From NCBI GenBank assembly GCA_017443595.1, contig JAFSYU010000052.1:1-64000 (forward strand): a stretch of DNA of 64,000 nt. The letters are read 5' to 3'. Of the stretch, positions 8,785 to 17,735 are shown in pieces. The position numbers and the translations under genes are program-made. The stretch's first letter is position 1. Every line of letters begins with the position of its first letter. This DNA comes from Clostridia bacterium. Lineage in GTDB: Bacteria > Bacillota > Clostridia > Oscillospirales > CAG-272. Below the pieces are notes generated by a model. It saw only the letters and a program-made list of their open reading frames with translations. It was not told where the DNA came from and made no database searches.

Positions 8785-10056
8785 ATGGCCACAAAAAATG
8801 TACCGCACGTATGCTCGTTCTGCGGAAGAAGCGAGGATCAGGTCGCGTTTCTGATACCGTCCCCGGTATCAAACGCCATGATATGCAATAACTGTATTGA
8901 CGCGTGTACCGAGCTGATAGACGACGCATATGACAAAAAAGCTCCGGCGGAGCCGGGAGAGTTGTCGTTTGACACGCTTCCGAAGCCTAAGGAGCTGAAA
9001 GCCACGCTTGACGAATACGTCATAGGGCAGGACGAAGCGAAAAAAGTGCTGTCCGTAGCGGTCTACAACCACTACAAGCGCATACTGTCAAAACAGGACA
9101 ACAGACCCGGTCGCGGCAGAAAGAAAAAAACAGCGGAGCAGGATCCTGATAAGGTAGAGATACAGAAAAGCAACGTTCTGCTGCTCGGACCTACCGGCGT
9201 CGGCAAAACTTATATAGCGCAGACGCTTGCAAAAACGATGAAAGTGCCGTTTGCAATAGCTGATGCGACGACGCTGACGGAAGCCGGCTACGTAGGAGAA
9301 GACGTTGAAAACATACTTCTGCGTCTTATACAGGCGGCTGACTACGATATAGAGCTTGCCGAGCGCGGCATAATATATATTGACGAGATTGATAAAATAT
9401 CGCGCAAGAGCGAAAACCGCTCCATAACGCGTGACGTCTCCGGAGAGGGCGTGCAGCAGGCGCTGTTAAAAATTCTTGAAGGGACGGTATCAAACGTTCC
9501 CCCGCAGGGCGGACGCAAACACCCCAACCAGGATTTCATCCAGATAAATACGGAGAATATACTGTTTATATGCGGCGGCGCGTTTGACGGCTTATCTCAG
9601 ATAATCGAGGCGCGTCTCGGAAGACAGGCGGTAGGCTTCGGCGCCGAAAAGTTGACGAAGGAAGAAAGAGCGGAGAAGGGAGTATTCTCAAACGTAGAAG
9701 CTCAGGACATAGTCAAATACGGACTTATTCCGGAGCTTGTAGGCAGACTTCCCGTTATAACTACGCTCGGCTCGCTTGATGTGGAAGCGCTCAAGCGCAT
9801 ACTGCGCGAGCCGAAAAATTCGCTCACGAAGCAGTATACGGAGCTGTTGAAGCTGGACGGCATAGATTTACAGTTTGACGATTCCGCGTGTGAAGCCGTT
9901 GCCGAACTTGCGATAAAGCGCAACACCGGCGCGCGCGGACTTCGCTCGATCGTTGAAAAGCTGATGCTGGATATTATGTACGAAGCGCCGTCGGACGCGG
10001 AGAAAAAGGCGATAACCATAACGGCGGAAGACGTAAAAAAGCATTGCGGACAGTGA
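8785..10056 (+). CDS. clpX: Clp protease ATP-binding subunit ClpX
   Basis: AAA+ unfoldase that selects substrates and feeds them to ClpP. The N-terminal zinc-binding domain has Cys10, Cys13, Cys34 and Cys37. Walker A is GPTGVGKT at 135-142 and Walker B IIYIDEID at 196-203; the ClpP-binding and pore-loop region (GYVGEDV) is also present. Length 423 residues is normal. The ATG abuts the clpP stop, with an AAGGA site inside the clpP end. It is the last gene of the operon and is followed by a strong hairpin terminator. Confidence 0.98.
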   Translation: MATKNVPHVCSFCGRSEDQVAFLIPSPVSNAMICNNCIDACTELIDDAYDKKAPAEPGELSFDTLPKPKELKATLDEYVIGQDEAKKVLSVAVYNHYKRILSKQDNRPGRGRKKKTAEQDPDKVEIQKSNVLLLGPTGVGKTYIAQTLAKTMKVPFAIADATTLTEAGYVGEDVENILLRLIQAADYDIELAERGIIYIDEIDKISRKSENRSITRDVSGEGVQQALLKILEGTVSNVPPQGGRKHPNQDFIQINTENILFICGGAFDGLSQIIEARLGRQAVGFGAEKLTKEERAEKGVFSNVEAQDIVKYGLIPELVGRLPVITTLGSLDVEALKRILREPKNSLTKQYTELLKLDGIDLQFDDSACEAVAELAIKRNTGARGLRSIVEKLMLDIMYEAPSDAEKKAITITAEDVKKHCGQ

Positions 10057-10061
10057 GAATT

Positions 10062-10084
10062 GTAGGGGCGACCATTGGTCGCCC
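10062..10084 (+). repeat. GTAGGG-headed palindrome copy
   Basis: GTAGGG head with the perfect inverted repeat GGGCGACCATTGGTCGCCC, just downstream of clpX. It is the same unit that forms the tandem array near 22.6 kb. Confidence 0.8.
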
Positions 10085-10095
10085 ATTTCATATGC

Positions 10096-10138
10096 AAAAA
10101 AAACTCCCGGCGGGATCACCGCCGGGAGCATTTTGTTT
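10096..10138. terminator. Bidirectional terminator between clpX and convergent gene
   Basis: A perfect 10-bp stem CTCCCGGCGG/CCGCCGGGAG with a 5-nt loop is flanked by an eight-A run on the left and a T-rich tract on the right. It can stop transcription from clpX and from the converging minus-strand gene. Confidence 0.85.
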
Positions 10139-11687
10139 AATCGTAGAAAACCTCGTATTCAGGCAGCGTTTGCCATTGTTTTGTGTTTGTGAGCATATCT
10201 TCTATCTGCTTTTCGATTTGCAAAAACTTATTTGCCGCGTCGTCATATCCACCGGTCACACCGTAACAGATATCCTTGCACGTTATCGTTTTTTCTATAC
10301 CGTCTGACGTGAATTTTATTATCACCGTCCTGTTCGGTTCAGAGCAGGTCTGTATTTCGGAGGCCGGATCGTTATACGGGTCGTAATTATCCGGATAGTC
10401 CTTTAACTGTATAAGCAGGTTATAAACGGCGGAAAGCTCTCTGTCGTTCATTTTATAAGCCGTCGTGTATTTGCTTACGTCTGTCGCGTCGCTTGTTTTT
10501 ATAAGCGTTCCGGTCTTGCTGTCGTACGAGCTTATTCCGTACGTGTTCCAGACTAACGAGAAGCTGAAATCGGCGGGCATATTAGTTTCAACTATGAGCT
10601 TTACGCCCATCGTTGTGTACCGGCTGCCTTTATACTGTTCTGCGGTGATGTAATACTGACCGGGGTTTGCGTCAAGATATTTATACAGATCGCCGCCGAA
10701 ATCAATAGTGTTGTACGCGTTTACATACCAAAGCTGAAAGCCGCCGAAGGACAGTGCGGGATCGATTATATAATCTATCGTATCGCCCGTTTTATAGTGC
10801 AGCGTGGGCGGGTTTTCCATACTTTTCAGTTCTTCTGATATACCGGACCCGTCTGCTTCGATATGCTGACCGCTTATCGGATCGTCATATGAATCGCATA
10901 CGAACCCTTCAAGCCCTTTTATCTTCTGATCGCCGCATATGAAACAGCCGTAATCATCCTCGCCGACTTTTACCGTTTTGCCGTTGTTTTTGTAATAGCT
11001 GCCTTCAAACCAGGTATAGCTTTTTCCCCACGTTCTTGACGCTGCCGGATCAAGGTTTACCGTTACGGTCAGGTAACCTGAAACGTCGTGCACTCTCTGA
11101 ACAAAATCGCTTTTCATATTCGCTTTTACTCCGTCTGTATACGTCAGAAGCTCTTCATACGATCCGCCGGGCTTTAGCTTTACCGTGTCTGCTTTTGTGT
11201 CTCCGTTGTACACTAACGTCTGTTCGTATTCCGCGTTTTTAAGGTCGTTTTCAATATAGAAGAATGAATTACGATCCGCTATTCTGTGCAGCTCTATCTC
11301 ATTTCCGGATCTGTTTATGACCTTTGCATAACACTTAAAGAAGAAATGCTCGTCTGACGGCAAAAACAGCTTCAGCTCGTATTCAAGCATTCCGTCGTCT
11401 GTGGTAAAGCCTATATTATGCTCCCAGAACTTTTTAAAATCGTCTTCATAAAGCAGTTTTTCGCCCGATTCATTATTTCCGCTTGAGGCTGAAATATTGG
11501 GATCCTTATGTGCGTAGTGAGATAACACCACGGCGAATATCGCTATTGCTATTATCGCCGCGACGGAGCCTATTTTTCCGAACAGACCGGAAAGGTTCCG
11601 TTTTTCCGCCTGCCTTGCATACGCGGTCTCTATCATTTTGTCGTCGATATTGTTCAGCGCTTCATTTAATTTTTCTTTATTTTTCAT
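10137..11687 (-). CDS. Putative membrane anti-sigma factor, module 1
   Basis: The 516-residue protein has a short, charged N-terminal cytoplasmic part, one transmembrane helix at about 38-58, and a large extracytoplasmic region rich in Tyr, Asp and Gly. This is the layout of ECF anti-sigma sensors. Its ATG overlaps the stop codon of the upstream sigma factor gene (ATGA), so the two are made together. No known sensor domain could be recognised in the outer part. The regulatory role is inferred from topology and gene pairing. Confidence 0.7.
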   Translation of the reverse strand: MKNKEKLNEALNNIDDKMIETAYARQAEKRNLSGLFGKIGSVAAIIAIAIFAVVLSHYAHKDPNISASSGNNESGEKLLYEDDFKKFWEHNIGFTTDDGMLEYELKLFLPSDEHFFFKCYAKVINRSGNEIELHRIADRNSFFYIENDLKNAEYEQTLVYNGDTKADTVKLKPGGSYEELLTYTDGVKANMKSDFVQRVHDVSGYLTVTVNLDPAASRTWGKSYTWFEGSYYKNNGKTVKVGEDDYGCFICGDQKIKGLEGFVCDSYDDPISGQHIEADGSGISEELKSMENPPTLHYKTGDTIDYIIDPALSFGGFQLWYVNAYNTIDFGGDLYKYLDANPGQYYITAEQYKGSRYTTMGVKLIVETNMPADFSFSLVWNTYGISSYDSKTGTLIKTSDATDVSKYTTAYKMNDRELSAVYNLLIQLKDYPDNYDPYNDPASEIQTCSEPNRTVIIKFTSDGIEKTITCKDICYGVTGGYDDAANKFLQIEKQIEDMLTNTKQWQTLPEYEVFYD

Positions 11688-12241
11688 ATACTGTAACCGT
11701 TCCTTTCAAGATACTGTGCCAGCTTGTCACGGCACCGTTTGAGCGTCATTTTTATGCGGGACTGCGTAAAACCGTATTTTTTTGCTATATCGGATACCGG
11801 CGTGCAGCCGTAATAACGGAGAATGAATATGTCGCGCTCATCCTGATTGCACGATCTTAAAAAGCTGTTTATCAAATCGGACAGCTCGTATACGGCAATG
11901 TTGTCAAACACGTTTTCGTTATCCGGTAAGACGTCCGCTAATTCGTCGATGCATACCGTCACAGCCCTGCCGCGCTTCTGCGCCGTGCTGTCGCGCAGTT
12001 TTGTAAGCGCCGCGTTTCGTACGATCTTTGATATGTATGCGAAAAGCGATACCGGTCTTTCCGGCGGTATATTGTTCCAGGCTGCCAGATATGTGTCGTT
12101 TACACATTCCTCCGCGTCCTCTTTGCTGCCGAGCATATTCTTTGCAATGCCCAAAAGCCTGCCGCCGTATTTGGCGCCGGTCTCGGACAGGGCTTTTTCG
12201 TCCCGGTCAAAGAATAATTCGATTATTTCGTTATCCTGCAT
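11684..12241 (-). CDS. ECF-type RNA polymerase sigma factor, module 1
   Basis: The 185-residue protein contains sigma region 2 (about 15-80, including the NMLGSKEDAEECVNDTYLAA helix) and region 4 (about 125-180), where ERDIFILRYYGCTPVSDIAK and the following helix bind the -35 element. There is no region 3. It should direct RNA polymerase to a small regulon, held in check by the membrane protein encoded next to it. An AGGAG site precedes the ATG and a possible ECF promoter lies just upstream. Confidence 0.92.
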   Translation of the reverse strand: MQDNEIIELFFDRDEKALSETGAKYGGRLLGIAKNMLGSKEDAEECVNDTYLAAWNNIPPERPVSLFAYISKIVRNAALTKLRDSTAQKRGRAVTVCIDELADVLPDNENVFDNIAVYELSDLINSFLRSCNQDERDIFILRYYGCTPVSDIAKKYGFTQSRIKMTLKRCRDKLAQYLERNGYSI

Positions 12242-12275
12242 ATTTTTCTCCTATTTAAAGGCCTTCATCTGTTAA

Positions 12276-12302
12276 GTAACGGTTTCTATGCCATGCGTCA
12301 CA
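12276..12302 (-). promoter_or_regulatory. Possible ECF autoregulatory promoter, module 1
   Basis: Minus strand TGTGAC, 15 bp, CGTTAC, ending 35 bp before the sigma gene. It resembles the motifs upstream of the other two ECF genes. Evidence is pattern only. Confidence 0.35.
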
Positions 12303-12398
12303 TATTTTTAAAGACAAAATGTAATTTTAACATTTTTGTGTAGAAGTGTATGGAAAAATATATTATAATTATAAAAAAATAAAAAGGAGATATAAAAA

Positions 12399-13046
12399 AT
12401 GAATTTCCCGAACGCACACAAAGGTGTAAAAAAGATATTTGTTGCAGAAATATTTGCAATAGCCGCCGTTATATTCTTACTGTGCGGCGCAGTGTTTGCT
12501 CTGGCGCTTGCAAAACTGAGCGCGGAAGATGAATTCGCCGTATCAGCTATAATAGCGCTGACAACTCTTTTAGCGGGACTCGGTTTCGGCGTTGCATCGT
12601 TCGTTATCAACCTTGTGGGTATCTTACAGGCAAAAAAGGATGAAAACTACTTTTATTACGCGTTCGTATTCGTTATCATACCGATCATAGCGTCCGCTTT
12701 TGCGGCGATATTCAGCAAAAACGCGTACGTTCAGAGCATATCGGACACCGTAAGGAATATTTGTGAAGTAGTTGTGATGATATTCATCATAGGCGGCGTA
12801 AAAGAGCTTGCTAAAAAGCTTGGCAGGGAAGACATGGTAAATTCCGCAAACCTTGCGTACCGCATTATAACCGCTGTTTACGTACTGCTTATGATCGCAC
12901 GCGTTACGGAAGTCGTATTTGACTTTTTGCCCATGATGGTAACGGCGGCGGGCATCCTTTCGATCGTTGCCGGCGTAATAAACGTTGTGGCGCACGTATA
13001 CTATTTCGTCTTCCTCGGACGTTCAGTGAAGATGCTGAAGCAGTAA
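12399..13046 (+). CDS. Multi-pass membrane protein of unknown function
   Basis: The 215-residue protein is mostly hydrophobic with five to six predicted membrane helices, starting at about residue 10 after a short basic N-terminus. Charged loops such as QAKKDEN and KELAKKLGRED separate helix pairs. There is no recognisable transport or enzyme motif. An AAAGGAGAT ribosome site lies upstream, and a weak TTGTGT-17-TATATT promoter candidate is at 12336-12364. It stands alone, divergent from the sigma factor operon and followed by a strong terminator. Confidence 0.7.
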   Translation: MNFPNAHKGVKKIFVAEIFAIAAVIFLLCGAVFALALAKLSAEDEFAVSAIIALTTLLAGLGFGVASFVINLVGILQAKKDENYFYYAFVFVIIPIIASAFAAIFSKNAYVQSISDTVRNICEVVVMIFIIGGVKELAKKLGREDMVNSANLAYRIITAVYVLLMIARVTEVVFDFLPMMVTAAGILSIVAGVINVVAHVYYFVFLGRSVKMLKQ

Positions 13047-13074
13047 AATTAAGAATTAGAAATCAAGAATTAAG

Positions 13075-13106
13075 AACAGGCGCGGATCTTTCCGCGCCTG
13101 TTTTTT
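13075..13106 (+). terminator. Terminator after membrane protein gene
   Basis: Perfect 12-bp stem AACAGGCGCGGA/TCCGCGCCTGTT with loop TCTT, followed by TTTT. It reaches into the luxS stop codon and may serve both strands. Confidence 0.85.
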
Positions 13107-13629
13107 ATGAATCGTAGAAATCGCGTCCGTCGTCTGTTGTAAGCCTGTTTGTTTTGGGATATTCAAATATTTCGTCTTTGCCGGCGTTTGCTTTCAGATA
13201 CCTGACGAATTCCGCCGCGTAATATTTTGCCATTTCAAGATTATGCATACGGTAATATCCGCAGTTTTCCGGCGCGGTGCCGGGTACTTCTTTTGCGTTT
13301 GCCACGGCTTTGAACGCGTTTAATATCAGGCCGTATATTTCACGGCTGGGACGGTCGTTTTTCAGTATCAGATAAAACCCCGTCATACATCCCATCGGTC
13401 CCCAGTAGATGACCTCGTCTTTCCATTCCGGATCGTTTCTAAGCGTCGTGGCTATAAGATGCTCAAGCGAATGCATCGCCGACGCGTCTATAACGGGCTC
13501 TACGTTCGGTCTTTTTAAGCGTATATCGTACGTCGTTACCTTTTTATCGCCCACGGTATCCACTCGGCTTGTAAAAATGCCGGGAACGATCTTTGTATGG
13601 TCAACGGAAAAGCTTTGTATCAGTTCCAT
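13105..13629 (-). CDS. luxS: S-ribosylhomocysteine lyase
   Basis: Iron/zinc enzyme of the activated methyl cycle that cleaves S-ribosylhomocysteine to homocysteine and DPD, the precursor of autoinducer 2. The metal ligands are His53 and His57 in HSLEH and Cys123 in ENCGYY; Glu56 and Cys81 in GPMGCMTG are the expected catalytic residues. I start at the ATG giving MELIQSFSVDHTK, the family N-terminus, rather than a TTG 15 bp upstream. The protein is 174 residues, with a somewhat longer C-terminal tail than usual. It is the last gene of the glycosidase/cyclophilin operon. Confidence 0.95.
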   Translation of the reverse strand: MELIQSFSVDHTKIVPGIFTSRVDTVGDKKVTTYDIRLKRPNVEPVIDASAMHSLEHLIATTLRNDPEWKDEVIYWGPMGCMTGFYLILKNDRPSREIYGLILNAFKAVANAKEVPGTAPENCGYYRMHNLEMAKYYAAEFVRYLKANAGKDEIFEYPKTNRLTTDDGRDFYDS

Positions 13630-13636
13630 AGCCGTA

Positions 13637-14356
13637 TCACTCAAATGATTTCAAGCAGTCGTAGCAGATCTGCGCTTCATCCGGACCTGACGGATCGCAC
13701 GTTTCGCTTTCAACTATCATGGGGACGTTAAGCTCTATTGCTTTTCTGTAAACCGCCTCTACGGGAGCCTCGCCTTTGCCGAGCGGCATTCCGCGGCCGC
13801 CCTTGAAACCGTCTTTTATATGGATAGACATAAGTCTGTCTTTGTACTGCTCCATAAGCGCAACGGGATCGGCTCCGGCGTTGAACGCCCAGAAAGTGTC
13901 TATTTCAAAATTGATGTTCGTTCTTTTCAGCAGTTCGGGATGAGATATTATCCCCTCATCGTTCGGCAGCCATTCCATGCTGTGATTGTGGTAACCGAGC
14001 TTTATGCCTTCCGCTTCAAGCATGGGCTGATACTTGTTTACCAAATCGACGAATTCGTCTATTTCCGCTTTGTTTCTTAAATTGTGATGTGATATGATGA
14101 AATTCTTGTTGCCGATAGCCTTGTGGAACGCGAGCGTGCCCTCGTAATCGTTTACAAGGTCGTACATTCCGCAGTGCGTACCGAAAAGCTCAATACCGTT
14201 TTTCTTCAAAAGCGCGTTTACCTGCTCGGCAGACCTGCCGAAAAAGCCGGCGAATTCTATGCAAGAATAGCCGATTTCCGCAGCTTTAGCAACCGCCGCG
14301 TCAAAATCACGCTCGGCAAGGTCTCTCATGCTGTAAAGCTGTATGCCGTATTTCAT
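13637..14356 (-). CDS. Sugar phosphate isomerase/epimerase family protein
   Basis: The 239-residue protein is a xylose-isomerase-like TIM barrel (AP endonuclease 2 superfamily). It starts with the barrel strand YGIQLYSMRD and has metal-site motifs GTHCGMYD, LGYHNHSMEW, FEIDTFWAF and SIHIKDG, whose Glu, Asp and His residues bind a divalent metal. The substrate is not known; ketose or inositol derivatives are typical. It lies 7 bp upstream of luxS and 5 bp after the preceding cyclophilin gene. Confidence 0.88.
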   Translation of the reverse strand: MKYGIQLYSMRDLAERDFDAAVAKAAEIGYSCIEFAGFFGRSAEQVNALLKKNGIELFGTHCGMYDLVNDYEGTLAFHKAIGNKNFIISHHNLRNKAEIDEFVDLVNKYQPMLEAEGIKLGYHNHSMEWLPNDEGIISHPELLKRTNINFEIDTFWAFNAGADPVALMEQYKDRLMSIHIKDGFKGGRGMPLGKGEAPVEAVYRKAIELNVPMIVESETCDPSGPDEAQICYDCLKSFE

Positions 14357-14361
14357 TTTGC

Positions 14362-14835
14362 TTACTCCTTTATATATACTCTTTTCATTATCTGCGGATA
14401 TCTCGGCACGTCGCGGAAACCGGTTCTCGTCGTTGCTATTTCGTCTAAAACGTCAAAACCGTTTACCAGCTTGCCGAACGCCGCGTACTGTCCGTCAAGA
14501 TGCGGCGCGTCAGCGTGCATTATAAAGAACTGGGAGCCGGCGGAATCCGGGTCTGCTGATCTTGCCATAGATATTACGCCGCGCGTGTGTTTAAGATCGT
14601 TTTTTACGCCGTTTGACAAAAATTCGCCTTTTATCTCCCAGCCGGGACCGCCGGTGCCGTTGCCCTTCGGGTCGCCGCCCTGGATCATAAAGCCTTCTAT
14701 TATCCTGTGGAATCCGAGTCCGTCATAAAATCCGCTTTTTACGAGTTTTTCAAAGTTGGATACCGTTATAGGCGCTTTTTCGGGATAAAGCTCAAGCTCC
14801 ATTATCCCGCCGTTTTCCATCTCAATAACTACCAT
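14362..14835 (-). CDS. Cyclophilin-type peptidyl-prolyl isomerase, cytosolic
   Basis: The 157-residue protein is a complete small bacterial cyclophilin: strands around MELELYPEKAPITVSNF, active-site GLGFHRIIEGFMIQGGDP with the catalytic Arg, then SAGSQFFIMHADAPHLDGQYAAFGKLV. It catalyses cis-trans isomerisation of prolyl bonds. The ATG is preceded by AAAGGGG; an in-frame TTG 18 bp upstream lies inside that ribosome site and is unlikely. A second, lipid-anchored cyclophilin is encoded 14 bp upstream, so the operon supplies the same activity on both sides of the membrane. Confidence 0.93.
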   Translation of the reverse strand: MVVIEMENGGIMELELYPEKAPITVSNFEKLVKSGFYDGLGFHRIIEGFMIQGGDPKGNGTGGPGWEIKGEFLSNGVKNDLKHTRGVISMARSADPDSAGSQFFIMHADAPHLDGQYAAFGKLVNGFDVLDEIATTRTGFRDVPRYPQIMKRVYIKE

Positions 14836-14849
14836 TTTGACTACCCCTT

Positions 14850-15500
14850 TCAATCAACTACTCTTATATATTTTATTGTAATATCTTCAAGCGGTTTGTC
14901 GTTTGAATCCGTTTCAACGGCTTCAAGCTGTGCAAGTACGTTGTAACCGGAGGTCAGTTTGCCGAAAGCCGCGTATTTACCGTCAAGGTTTGCGACGCTT
15001 GAATTACTGGACGGACCCGATACTATAAAGAACTGAGACGTTGCCGTGTCATAATTCATATTGCCGCTCGAATCTTTTCCGCGCCTTGCCATTGAAAGCA
15101 CGCCCTTTGTATGCTTAAGATCGTTTTGCACGCCGTTGTCGGAGAATTCGCCTTTTATCTGCTTGCCGGAGCCGCCCGTGCCGTTGCCTTTCGGGTCTCC
15201 GCCCTGGATCATAAAGCCCTTTATGACGCGGTGGAACGTTAGCCCGTCATAAAATCCTGAGGTGCAGAGATCAACGAAATTCTGCACGGTTATAGGCGCT
15301 ATATCCGGATAAAGCTCCGCTTCCATAACGCGACCGTCCGTAAGTTCTATTTTCATATTTATTTTGTCTTTTGTCGTTACGTCAAAGGTTTGCTGTGTTT
15401 CCGGGACCGTATCCTTCTGATCGGACACGTAAGTCACCGTACATGAAACGAGTGCGTATACCATAACCAACGATAATAATAACGCTGTCAGTTTTTTCAT
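14850..15500 (-). CDS. Cyclophilin-type peptidyl-prolyl isomerase, lipoprotein
   Basis: The 216-residue protein has a signal peptide ending in lipobox LVSC, so it should sit on the outer face of the membrane. After a short linker comes a complete cyclophilin domain with GLTFHRVIKGFMIQGGDP, SQFFIV and LDGKYAAFGKL. It probably folds exported proteins. The start chosen is the ATG before the signal peptide, with AAGGAG at the right distance; a longer in-frame extension exists but overlaps the upstream gene and lacks a signal. It starts 4 bp after the glycosidase-like gene. Confidence 0.93.
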   Translation of the reverse strand: MKKLTALLLSLVMVYALVSCTVTYVSDQKDTVPETQQTFDVTTKDKINMKIELTDGRVMEAELYPDIAPITVQNFVDLCTSGFYDGLTFHRVIKGFMIQGGDPKGNGTGGSGKQIKGEFSDNGVQNDLKHTKGVLSMARRGKDSSGNMNYDTATSQFFIVSGPSSNSSVANLDGKYAAFGKLTSGYNVLAQLEAVETDSNDKPLEDITIKYIRVVD

Positions 15501-15504
15501 ATGC

Positions 15505-17583
15505 TTACTCCTTATATAAATAGTTGAATCTGCCCAAAGGCGCGGCGCAGCCGTTTTCATAAAAGTCCATAACGTCCGGGTTTTGCATATTGTCGGATAC
15601 CTTGAATTCAAATTCAAGCCTCTTTTCGCAGATCAGTTTACGCGGTACTTTTATCATGATACGGTTTTTATCTGCCGTTACGGTCGCTTCGCCTATCTTT
15701 TCCCAGGTGAAAGAGTTCGGCTCGGCGGTCCTTACGTATCTTTCAACGCTCGTGACGCCGTTTTCCGGCTTTGTGCGGTTAACGGCTATGTCATAGCCTT
15801 CCCAGCCCGTGTTTTTGTCTCTGTCAACGTCTATATAAAACGTCATCCAGTTGTCCGTCGGCTCGGTTATATCGTTTGAACATTCAGCGTAAAGCCATAT
15901 ATATTCTTTGTCGCGCGCAATTTTTGCACCGATTATATCGTTTCTGCCGCTGTCGTTTTTGTAATGGCATCCGGCAAAACCGGGCCAGTCGCGGTGTATC
16001 GTCATACCCTTGTCCGCGCGGTAGTACGGTGAAACGTCTGAAAAACAGTTGAAACAGCCTATCGTCTTTTCGGGCGAGGTCTTCTGTCTTTGCTTACAGC
16101 CTTTGAAACGGCGGATGTTTGACGCTAACTGCAGATAATACGTGTCAAGATAACCGTCCTTGTCCGGCTCTATATCGCGGCTGTGCTCGCGGTCGTACTG
16201 GTCCACCATTGCAAGCTGCGTTGAGTTCGGATCTTTTATCCACGGCTCGTGCCACAGACCCATCATCCACTCGTTCCATCCGGTGACGAACACGTTGTCC
16301 GGGCTTATATCAAGCGCGCGTTCCCACTGTTCCTGAACGTTGTAGCCGTATTTATACGAATCTGCGTCGAGCAGAGCGTGTCCGTATTCTTTCGTGTACG
16401 ATCTGCCGTACGTGTCCTTGTCGTTGAAACAGGTGCATATACGCTCGTCGTTTGCGTTCTGACCGACGCCGACCGTCATCATCTCGCACGAGCCGTCCTC
16501 ACGCACACCGTATTTGTTCTGCGGGAATACTTCAAGCCAGCCCCAGTGATCCGGACGCTTCGGTCCGCCCGCCTTGGTTCCGTAAAGAGGCTGTCCGGCG
16601 CGGAAAGAGAAGAAATCTTTTATCTCATCAAGCTGTTTTGTTTCAAAATCGGTCCTGCCTTTTTCCGGCAGGGATTCTTTATAAGCCATTATCATCGGCT
16701 TGCCGTCGAGCATGAACCACAGATCGGAATATCTGCCGGGCTTGTATAAGTCCTGATAAATTGCGCGTATCATGAATTCCGAAGTCTCGCACGGGCAGAA
16801 ATTAAGCATGAACGCAACTTTAGGCGCGTTTATGCCGTCTTCACGCGCGGCGCGAAAGCCTTCAAGCAGCGGCTCGTACGCGTCGCGCCATAAAAGCGCG
16901 CCGTTTGTGCAGTCAAAGAGCAGAAAATCAACGCCGGCGTCGGCAAGCATAGCCGCGTGATGACGTATCACGTACGGGTCGGAGTTGCGGTAAAAACCGA
17001 AGCGCGGCTCGTTCCAGTGCGGCTGTATGCTCTTTCCGCACCAGCCGGGATGATCGCGATTGTATTCAGCGCCCGGAAATTCTTCAAGCAGTTTTGAAAC
17101 GTTTACCGGCGTTAAACCTACGGCGTGTTCGCGCCACGTCCAGTAGAAAATACCTACTTTTTTGTCCGGTTTGAAAGCGCCCACGTCCTCAACGGAGAAT
17201 ACTTTTCTGCCGAGCATATCCGTGGCTTCCCAGGCGTCGTGTCCGTTGTCCGTTATTTTTTCCTCCGGCACGGGCGTATAAGGCGCGGTGTCGGCTGTAT
17301 CGGTAAGCGTCATATCGGTTATAACGCCCGGACCTTTCACTTTTACGTATATGTCGTGTACGCCGCTTCTTTCGTCTATCCCGGCGCGGGACGTATTTTC
17401 GTCCTTGCCGTTTGAGAGCATTAGCGTGCCTATATAATCCCCGTCGGGCGTATCAAGATAAATATCCGCCTTGGAAGTGTCAAGCGAGTGAGAAAACGTC
17501 GCTTCAAAACCCTTTTTGCCGTCAAGCGATACCTGTTTTAAAACATAGCATTTTTTATCATTTAAAAAATCCGGTGCCGGCAT
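15505..17583 (-). CDS. GH99/GH71-like glycoside hydrolase with flanking binding domains
   Basis: A 692-residue protein in three parts. Residues 1-110 are beta-rich and resemble a CBM6-type domain. Residues 140-500 form an alpha/beta barrel of the GH71/GH99/WbsX type: FYWTWREHAV near the start, ADAGVDFLLFDCTNG in the middle, and GWNEW at 435-439, a motif seen in that clan. Residues 540-690 resemble a CBM9/DOMON domain (WLYAECSND, FYIDVDRDKNTGWEGYDIAV). No signal peptide is present, so it appears cytosolic or exported by another route. It is first in the operon. Fold family is likely; substrate is unknown. Confidence 0.72.
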   Translation of the reverse strand: MPAPDFLNDKKCYVLKQVSLDGKKGFEATFSHSLDTSKADIYLDTPDGDYIGTLMLSNGKDENTSRAGIDERSGVHDIYVKVKGPGVITDMTLTDTADTAPYTPVPEEKITDNGHDAWEATDMLGRKVFSVEDVGAFKPDKKVGIFYWTWREHAVGLTPVNVSKLLEEFPGAEYNRDHPGWCGKSIQPHWNEPRFGFYRNSDPYVIRHHAAMLADAGVDFLLFDCTNGALLWRDAYEPLLEGFRAAREDGINAPKVAFMLNFCPCETSEFMIRAIYQDLYKPGRYSDLWFMLDGKPMIMAYKESLPEKGRTDFETKQLDEIKDFFSFRAGQPLYGTKAGGPKRPDHWGWLEVFPQNKYGVREDGSCEMMTVGVGQNANDERICTCFNDKDTYGRSYTKEYGHALLDADSYKYGYNVQEQWERALDISPDNVFVTGWNEWMMGLWHEPWIKDPNSTQLAMVDQYDREHSRDIEPDKDGYLDTYYLQLASNIRRFKGCKQRQKTSPEKTIGCFNCFSDVSPYYRADKGMTIHRDWPGFAGCHYKNDSGRNDIIGAKIARDKEYIWLYAECSNDITEPTDNWMTFYIDVDRDKNTGWEGYDIAVNRTKPENGVTSVERYVRTAEPNSFTWEKIGEATVTADKNRIMIKVPRKLICEKRLEFEFKVSDNMQNPDVMDFYENGCAAPLGRFNYLYKE

Positions 17584-17618
17584 AATAGTATTCCTTTCTT
17601 ATTTATAGTTTTTGTTAT

Positions 17619-17647
17619 ATTTTAGCAGATATAAACGCCGTTGTCAA
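17619..17647 (-). promoter_or_regulatory. SigA-type promoter for the glycosidase-luxS operon
   Basis: Minus-strand TTGACA, 17 bp, TAAAAT, about 36 bp before the ATG. Confidence 0.7.
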
Positions 17648-17735
17648 TGATTTGATGAAATTTAACAGACGGGTAAGATTATAATGCGTAAATAACGGCA
17701 ACAATATCCGAAAAAGAGAAAGGGAGAAAAAAGAT

